A stretch of DNA of 64,000 bases, from contig NC_088788.1 in the NCBI RefSeq assembly GCF_949628265.1, forward strand, positions 4,464,001 to 4,528,000, given 5' to 3'. The translations under genes were made by a program, and so were the position numbers. The notes beneath the pieces were generated by a model. The model searched no databases, had not been told where the DNA came from, and saw nothing but the letters and a program-made list of their open reading frames with translations. Of the stretch, positions 56,601 through 64,000 are shown in pieces (position 1 is the first letter of the stretch; every line of letters begins with the position of its first letter). The DNA comes from Cloeon dipterum (taxonomy: Eukaryota > Arthropoda > Insecta > Ephemeroptera > Baetidae).

Positions 56601-59600
56601 ACATTTTAACAGGTGTCTGTTGGCAATTAAGACCCGATTTCAATTTTCACTGGGCCATAAATTAGACCTGGATGAATTTTAAAAGCCTCAAATTAACATT
56701 TTTGCGATTAAAATTATTTCAGGCTTCGTTTAGTAAGAATATGAATTTCAGCTTCGACAATTATTATTTAAAAACCAGAATTTAGGTTATTCTGTTTTTT
56801 TTTTAAAATTACTTTTTGTGCAGAAAAAGAATTGATTAGATTAATTTCTAACCTGCAGTAGAGGTCTCTGGACCTTCTTCAAATTGGTCATCCAAAAGCG
56901 TTGTTGTTTGCGGCAAATCAGGGCTGCCCTGATGGCGTTCTCGAAGACCTCGTTGACTCCGTAGTGGGTCAGCACGGAGGCTTCGTAGTAGGTCAGCCCG
57001 AGCTCCTTGGCGACAGCCCTCGCCTGGTCAGGCATCACCAAGTCTGCTTTGCGCGTCGGACGCACAAACGGACTGCGGTCCCTGAAGAACCTGAGGTACT
57101 CGTCATCGCGGTACATGTACCTGCCAAATAAGCCCTTTTAATCTCGAGGACACAATTATTAAAACTAATTTCGGACGAGCCGTAAAGAGGCCAAGTTTTA
57201 AATTCCTTCGTAATAACCGCAATTAACACCGCGAACCGCCGTGTTGTGTTTGTTAGTTTTATAATGCCTTCTGACAATTAAGAGCCACCTAGTAACTACG
57301 AAGTGAAAATTAATACACGCACCTAAGGTCGTTTTTGCAGCCGACCAAGAGGACTGGCGTCTGCGGGCAGAAGCGTCTGATTTCTGGATACCACATCGCC
57401 TGACAGTTACGTAGCGACACCGGATTCGTGATCGAGAAGCACAGCAGCACCACGTCCGACCTGAATAATTTTATCATTTTGTGTGAAAATAATCCTTTAA
57501 AACCACAAAAAAAAACACAGTGACATCTTTTCATTTGTTGATATCAATCCGTGCGGTTTTTAAGGAGGTTTGCTCGTCAGCACATCCCGTGGGCTAGGAG
57601 CTCTCTGGGTCCCAATAACTCTGCCAAGAGGATAACAGGGTTGCAAAAAACCCGCATTTAAAAAAAACATGCAGTGCAGTCGTAAAATGCGGTTTTTTTT
57701 TTCAATTTTTACCAGTTTCTTGCAGGCATGCAATATTTACACCTTATTTTTCAATAATTTACTAATTCTTAGCATATAACCTCGACTTGAAAAATTGTCA
57801 GAGATAAATTTTCGGAGAAATTGAGGCAGCACAATGGCAATTTTAAAGAAAATATCTGCACAGTGGAGGAAATTTTGAGCACTCCGACCGAAATTTAAGA
57901 TTTTCACGGAAGAAAAATGGAATAAATTCATTTCTTGCAATTCTAGCGCAAGAAATTGTTAAAAATTGAGTGGTAAAAAACGTTAAAAACCAGGGATGAA
58001 AAAACGGGTGGTAAGCAAATGCATCCCTGGAGGATGAAATAGGCCGAATGGTCGCATAAGAACTTGGGCCCAAATCTTTTCGCCTTAACGGTCATTTTAT
58101 TGAAACGCCAGACATTCGTCCCTAAAGCCGCTGGCGGAAAGGTGCGAAAACCAGCAAGTGGCGAATCGGCGCGGGTGCAACTCCCAGCCCAATGAGCTAT
58201 TTGAGAATTTCGATTTACCAAATGTTCACACTGCTTTGAAACTCCTGAGACACTCCAGCGAACGGGCTGGCATTTTTTCTTGTCATTTTCTAATTTTAAA
58301 TTATGTTTCAAGCTTGCAGCTTTCTTTTCCAGATTATTAATTGTTCTACATCTCATCATCTAAAAATTTAAAAAAAGAGAAATTTTACATGACATTTTGC
58401 TGTCTATGGTTCTAATAAAAGTCAATGACTCAGATGAAAATTGACGAGCTAGTGCAGAGGTTATTAATCTTAATCTCTCAGCATCGGGAAAAGAAGCTTT
58501 TATTTTAAAATAGGAATAAAACAAAAAATGAAATGAAACCTGCCCTGATTGTCTTTATTATTTCCGTAGCACAAAACGAGTAAAACAAGATAAAATATAA
58601 AAAATATCTTTTACCTGCCATAGGCAAATCGTCTGTCCTTTTCATGATCTCCAAATGTATCCCAAAGTCGGAGAGAGACGTTGACTCCGTCGACAACTTC
58701 CCACGACTGCTCCAAAACCTGTGCACAGAAAAAATCCAACATTTAAATATTTTCCAGACTCATCCTTTCATCTCAAAAATAAAAAGCGACAGTTTTAATA
58801 CGTTGAGAGTGTTATGAATGGCTGAAAGGTCCTCCTTTCTGTCGTTAGATAACGTTTACACGAGTACGAAAATAAATTTAATCTGTTTCCAAAATAGAAT
58901 TGAGTATGTTGTATGTTTTGAGAATCTGGCTGTGGCGCCTAGCCGGCCTTCCGAGAGTCGTTGACCGCATTTCTCGTTGCATGCTAAGATGCACTTTCCA
59001 AACACCCAAAGCAAAGCGGGTTTCACGGACCACAAGCGCACAGCAACACAAAAGATAATGAAAAAGCAGGCAGGCGCGTGGTTTATCTGAATCTGTCTTT
59101 TGTCATCTGTGGCTAAATGAAGTGCCGCGCACCAAGCGTTTTATGGTAAATAGCAAGAATAAAAAAGAAAAGAAGAATAAGGTGCTCAGCAAGAAAAAAA
59201 ATAATGTATCACGTTGCAACAGGCACGTAACTCAATATCTGGCATTATAATATAATGATATTCAAGTGCAACCTGCTCAATTGAAAGTAAACGTGCACGA
59301 GAGCTGCACTTCGTGTTACACTAATAAGACGTGACTGCAGGGCTGGTTAAATCACCATTTAATTAATGCGTCAGCGTCAACTGACTGCCTTCGAAGCAAA
59401 TTATATTAAAAAAATGTCAATCAAGGAGTCAAAAGCCTAATTGATTAAAAAATAAAAATGCACTCACATCCTTGTAGATGCGGTACTGGTCAATGGCCCA
59501 CACGGTGGGTACGTGGGTCGTGAGCAGTTGTTCGAGGGAGACCCTTTTGTTGCACGCCCTGGCGCAGATGAGACGCGTCTTGCCGACGGCCGTGTCGCCG

Positions 59601-59647
59601 ACCACGACGCACTTGACGAGTTCCTGGTGAGGTTGCTCATTATCCAT
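53691..59647 (-). CDS. RhoBTB: RhoBTB, atypical Rho GTPase with two BTB domains
   Basis: Twelve exons join in phase: 59647-59468, 58718-58615, 57460-57323, 57120-56853, 56402-56011, 55955-55835, 55582-55436, 55194-55081, 55026-54856, 54795-54547, 54070-53922 and 53859-53691. The protein has 733 residues (vertebrate RhoBTB1/2 about 700-730). RhoBTB proteins are adaptors for Cullin-3 ubiquitin ligases. The GTPase domain spans about residues 10-225: P-loop 'GDTAVGKT' (17-24), then '[17 protein letters not shown]', where usual Rho proteins have DTAGQE, and 'CKND' (136-139). BTB1 begins near 'HTDVVFVAG' and is interrupted by an acidic insert before resuming at '[10 protein letters not shown]'. BTB2 begins at '[12 protein letters not shown]' (about 501) and runs to about 600. 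The family C-terminal block '[18 protein letters not shown]' follows. There is no CAAX box, as usual for this subfamily. Introns 2 and 10 contain MITEs. Confidence 0.96.
54199..54424 (-). mobile_element. hAT-like MITE R3, copy 2 (in RhoBTB intron 10)
   Basis: A 226-bp element in opposite orientation to 19312-19557, ends TAGCGGGGTCCAGAT and CCCCCGCTG. It is flanked by a perfect 8-bp duplication, GAACGTGC at 54191-54198 and 54425-54432. This is diagnostic of hAT-type insertion. Confidence 0.9.
57636..58029 (-). mobile_element. hAT-like MITE R4, copy c (in RhoBTB intron 2)
   Basis: A 394-bp copy starting CAGGGTTGCA and ending GCATCCCTG, flanked by 'gaggataa' (57628-57635) and 'gaggatga' (58030-58037), 7 of 8 identical. 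Same orientation as copy b. Confidence 0.85.
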
Positions 59648-62600
59648 CTCTTACCTCAATCTCATGCCTCTGGGCCCTTCGAGGACCCACAAGGACCCAA
59701 TGCGTGTGCACACACCACAAGGCCCACACTGCAACAACAATAGAAGGTGCACATTCAATAGATTAGTTAGATTTACAACGTTTTGTACAAGATAATTTTA
59801 TCTAGATTTTCAGTAGTTTTTAAAAACAAAATCAAACAGCTTTGCAGAATTTCATCATAGCAAATACTGCATTATTTACTCTCAATTGAGCAGTAAATGG
59901 AGAGTATAATTTCTCAAGAGGAGTCGAGAGTGACAATTAAATATTTGAGTTATGCGCGCGACACGTCGACGATGAGAATTACCTGAAATCCTGAGTGCAG
60001 CCTTGAGGTATGGGCAAAAACAACCAAAGCTAATATGTTATGGACGTCTCGCAGTTGCAGTAAATTGCTCGGCGCTAAGTACACACACACGCTTTTTGCC
60101 GACGCGTTCTCTCGAGAAACGGGAAGAGCGGCATTCATGCCATAAACGCGATTAGTAATTAATTTATAAATTGCACTACATGAAATATGAACGCTCTGCT
60201 GAGTGAGGTGTCGAGCTGCTAATTGAACGAGAGTAGTTGCAACAATCAGCCAAATTGAAATAATTATGAGAAATATTTTTGATCTATTTCGTAGTAATTT
60301 TTTAGGAAGAAAGGAACCGCTTTTCAGTTTGACATGATAATCATTCGTTACACACTGCGCACAAGTTTATGCAAATTCCTTATTGCGTCTCCTGAATAAA
60401 TAAGTATCACTTCCTGGGTTCCACTCAAGAGACGCACAACTCCCACTATTTATCAAATATACAAAGAGGCCGCGAGTTTGTGTTTTTTTTTATATCTCTC
60501 GTAGCTGACCAGCATAGCAATGATTGCGTCGCATGCATAAATCAATGCGACGCGCAAGTAGATCTCCTCAATTTCCCGCGGGCTTTGGCGTTCGTGCGTG
60601 CGTGCGTTCGTGCATTTCACAACAAGCCGACTTCGCTGGCATGATAAAGATCGTCGGAAAATAAGTTAGTGCAAACTAGTCGGCGGCTTTCTCGTAAATA
60701 ATGCCACATTTGAGTACTCACTCAGCAGCCTTGAATTGTTGCAGTAAAAATAAATACGCGAAGACGACTGTTGCGAACCGCCTTTCCTAGATTAGCATCG
60801 GTGCCGAGCGTCGGTAGAAAGATTTTAGATAAGATCAGTGAACTTGACAAATCCCACGAGATTGTAATGATACAAATAATAAGAATTGAGATTTTTTCAA
60901 TAACAATGCATTTAATTATAGAAATAATTATTTCTGACCTTGTTTTGTTAAAAAGTTTTTTTTTAATTCATACACACAGCGTTTTAGATTTAAAAATGAG
61001 TATATTATTGCAAAAACTCGGGTTTTTTATCATAAAACGTGTGTAGCTGATCTCTGTCACGTAATCAGCGCGATAAAATAATTGTTCTATAAATAGATCA
61101 TAATTATTATTGATATTCAACTGTCAAGTTTCTTATATTACTGACCCAAGAACAAACTACACACACTGGTGATGTATTGACAGCAATTAAAGCTCTTTGT
61201 CCCGACGCAAAAGAGGCAACGCAGCTGCAAATGCGTAGAAGTAATTTGTTGCGACAGCGGTATTGCTTTTTATTCCTCCAGCGGAACAAAAAGCTAGCTA
61301 TTTTTAGCAGCAGTAGGCGGGTACCCTTCCGTGCACATATAGGGGTAGAAAATCTATATCTTTTTGTTAGAAAGCACAACACGTGGTCACGCAATTTATG
61401 TTTTTGTTATTATCAGGCAGCACTTTTACACTAATGGATTCAGTGAAAAAAAGGTGGCACAAATTTACTAATCTATTTTAATCTATTTAAACAAATCGTA
61501 AAGAGTAAATAGTACGTTCACTGTCATTTAATGAAAAATTAAATCTTCCGAGTTAGCACGATGATTTGTTTTTCCCATACGATCGCATTATTGGAGTTTG
61601 AAATCATTAACCTCAGTGTCGGCCGGGGAAACTTTTCCTAGCGCATATACATAAATTGAAACGGATGGGTCTGTCAATTCTTGTAGTGGCTCAGCATAAC
61701 TCTTGTTGTTGTCAAGAAATTTACATGAGACACGACCTTAAAGGAGAGCAAGAAAACAAGGCTAATTGACATTTTGACCTGGTGACCATGCCGCAAGATA
61801 AGGGCCGGTCAAATTCTCATCAAGACTCGTGTCTCCACACTAACCAAGGCTTTAATTGGACGTTTATTTAAGCATTCTATATTATTATTATCTTAAGCTT
61901 GTAAAAGATAAGCAGTTCCAGACCATAGGCAATACATATTGTATGGATTTATTGAGAAATTTATTGGTTTTCTGTGACTGATTGTGAGCAAAATTTGAAT
62001 GCTCCTTTTGTCACAATTTAAAACTATCACAATTAATTCGTTAAACGACGCAAAAATTACTAATGAATAGCTGATACAAATCGTATAATTTACATATGAT
62101 TTATCTTAAAGCTTTAATTTCAAGTTCAAATAAAAACAAAAATAGGAAATGTGACGCATGGTAGTATTGCTTTAATGTTGACCACGCATCGAGATCATTC
62201 ACATCAATTTATCCACAATTATTAATTTACAAGGCCAATAATGTGGTTATGTTTTTGCAACAAAATATTCTGTCGATTTTAAACTAAAGAACAACTTTTA
62301 TAGTTGCAAAATCTTGACCATCAATAAAAATAAAAATGTAAATAATGTTTTGAAGGAGGATTCAAAGTTCATTAATGTCGTGACTCATGAGGTTATTCGA
62401 TAAAATTTTCACACCCTGCGACTGCATCGATCAATCAAGATTAAATGAAGCTAATCTGCATCGCTGTATTGGTAGCTCATTAATTTTGGAGAATATCACA
62501 ATTTTAGAGAGCGAGATGACCGTATGCACGAACGATCCGACATTGGGTCCAGACAGCAGCTGCACGTGCGCCAAAAACTATTCCTCTTGTGAAAGTTGAA

Positions 62601-63104
62601 TGCATGAGTTATATTTAACGGCGCAAGAGCGAAAAAGAACAATTGTATTCGTCGTGCGTGGAGCAAAAAACGAACTTTGCTTGACCGAGTCGACTTGCGC
62701 CGCGTTCTTATTTTTTTTCTCGGTTAGCAATATCTCACAATCAGTCTCTTGCACGTGATGGCGATGACCGTTCAACTGATGCGGTATCAGTGGCGTACCC
62801 CAAAGACCCTAAGACAAAAAAAACTGTCTGTTACATACCACGTCAAAGATATAATATTATTATGCTTTACAGACAGAAATTATTAATGAATTTCTCAATG
62901 ATGAAGTTATAAGGAAAATTAATGAATATTTGTACAGGACAGATAATCGGTTTTTAAAAAAGTGACCCATTCAATAAATTGTATAATTGAATAATCAATT
63001 CATATGACTGAGATACTACTTGAAGCCGAATTTTGACGATTTTCTAGCAAAATATATATGATTTGATGGTATTTTCGTGAAATTATATTATTTTTTGTGG
63101 CTTA
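59648..63104. other. Upstream of RhoBTB, no gene recognised
   Basis: Likely to hold the RhoBTB 5' UTR, promoter and perhaps non-coding exons, none of which I can place. A short (GTGC)n-like run lies at about 60594-60613. Open frames are short and without domains. Confidence 0.45.
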
Positions 63105-63300
63105 TTTCGATTTCTCTCATCGGGACTTATGTATGGTATATGAAGGATATTGTCATTTGCAATTAAATTCCTACTGTTGCAGTCTATCCAATATGAGGAA
63201 TATTTCTCCAATGATTTTTTAAGGGAGACGCTGACCGTTTGCGAATAACACACAAATTTTGGAGCCAATTTTCTCGGAAATTAAAGCGGCACTCAGACGA
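63105..63300 (+). mobile_element. Old, diverged fragment of MITE family R1
   Basis: Weak but ordered similarity to the R1 element: 'ctctcatcgggacttatgta' against 'ctctcgtcgagatctgtcca', 'aagggagacgctgaccgttt' against 'aaggagacagccattaccat', and 'gagccaattttct' against 'cagccaattttct'. No preserved ends. Confidence 0.45.
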
Positions 63301-64000
63301 AATTTTACTCTTCCCTCCTTTTTTCAGGGAATATTTAAGATAAAAGTTAGAATTGATATTAAAATTTCTTGCCACTAAAAGGAATGAAAACTTAACAGCT
63401 GACTTTTCCGGTTAAGACTAAGAAGTTTAAGTTTCAGCTTTCTTTAGTTCATCCAATTCTCTTGATTCTTTTTCAAGCAGTTTAACAAAATTTGAAAGAA
63501 AAAACATTTTACGAACATAATCCCATGTATTTATAATCTCGTTATTACGCGTTTGTTTGAAACAAAGTGATGTGACATTGGATTCCGAAACTAATGTCAC
63601 TTTTACCCAATGTGTCAGGCAACCTAAATGGATTGCGTGTTTTGTGAATAATTAATAAACAGCAAAGGGAGCAGTGTTTTAGGAAACGAACAGAGAGACA
63701 ATATTTCGGAAATGTATACAAGATAAAGATATAACAAAAACAATGTTAAGTGGAGGCGTTATTGTAAAGTAAATACAACACAAAACTGTAAAGTAAATAC
63801 AACACAAAACTTTACGACCTTTTACAAAATAAATAAAAAGCGATGTTCCAACTCAAATTCATCAAACAGGCATATTTTTGGCTTTGGAAAAACAAACACC
63901 TCACCAAAATTTGACAGTTCTCAAAAAAACCGGAGCAGTAAACTTCGAAGCACGCACGTCTGGCGCTCGTCTGAAGAATTACTGCGCTTCTAGGAAAACA
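63301..64000. other. AT-rich end of window
   Basis: Contains two adjacent direct copies of a 24-bp unit (63763-63786 and 63787-63810, beginning tgtaaagtaaataca). Nothing else is supported. Confidence 0.6.

Noticed and set aside
63763-63810. Two direct 24-bp repeats considered as a CRISPR-like or satellite array
   Set aside because: Only two adjacent units without spacers in a eukaryotic context; simple slippage duplication.

Overview
The window looks like nuclear DNA of an arthropod, most likely an insect. The genes are split by short GT-AG introns (about 50 bp to 2 kb), the intergenic DNA is AT-rich with GA/CA microsatellites, and non-autonomous DNA transposons are scattered through it. The order or species cannot be fixed from the sequence. 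All gene models were assembled by reading splice sites and checking that the reading phase is kept across every junction.

Layout. 1-22.4 kb: no host gene recognised; microsatellites, CpG-rich patches, a decayed LINE 3' end (about 0.6-1.3 kb), piggyBac-like and hAT-like MITEs and another dispersed repeat. 22.48-23.19 kb (-): a small multi-exon gene or transposon-derived fragment with a SWIM zinc finger. 23.75-24.29 kb: an inverted pair of short hairpin modules. 24.86-38.34 kb (+): three tandem paralogues, each with five coding exons, coding for proteins of about 904, 908 and 923 residues that I do not recognise. They end in a MYND-like cysteine cluster that is complete only in the third copy. 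The first two copies are a recent direct duplication with a period of about 4.57 kb that includes the promoter and 5' UTR exon. 38.82-40.28 kb (-): a peroxisomal D-amino-acid/D-aspartate oxidase ending in SKL. 40.53-43.44 kb (-): a compact SRPK-type protein kinase. 46.02-51.26 kb (-): a CASD1 orthologue (sialic acid O-acetyltransferase). 53.69-59.65 kb (-): a RhoBTB orthologue. 59.65-64 kb: upstream DNA with no gene recognised.

The four conserved genes are unrelated housekeeping or signalling functions (peroxisomal amino-acid oxidation, splicing-factor phosphorylation, Golgi sialic acid modification, Cullin-3 adaptor/atypical GTPase) and probably only neighbours. The most novel content is the tandem family of unknown proteins, with its duplicated promoter, patchy divergence and degrading zinc site. 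The mobile elements are also informative: two hAT-like MITE families still show 8-bp target duplications, and one family shows TTAA ends typical of piggyBac. One hAT-like family sits in introns of three consecutive genes.
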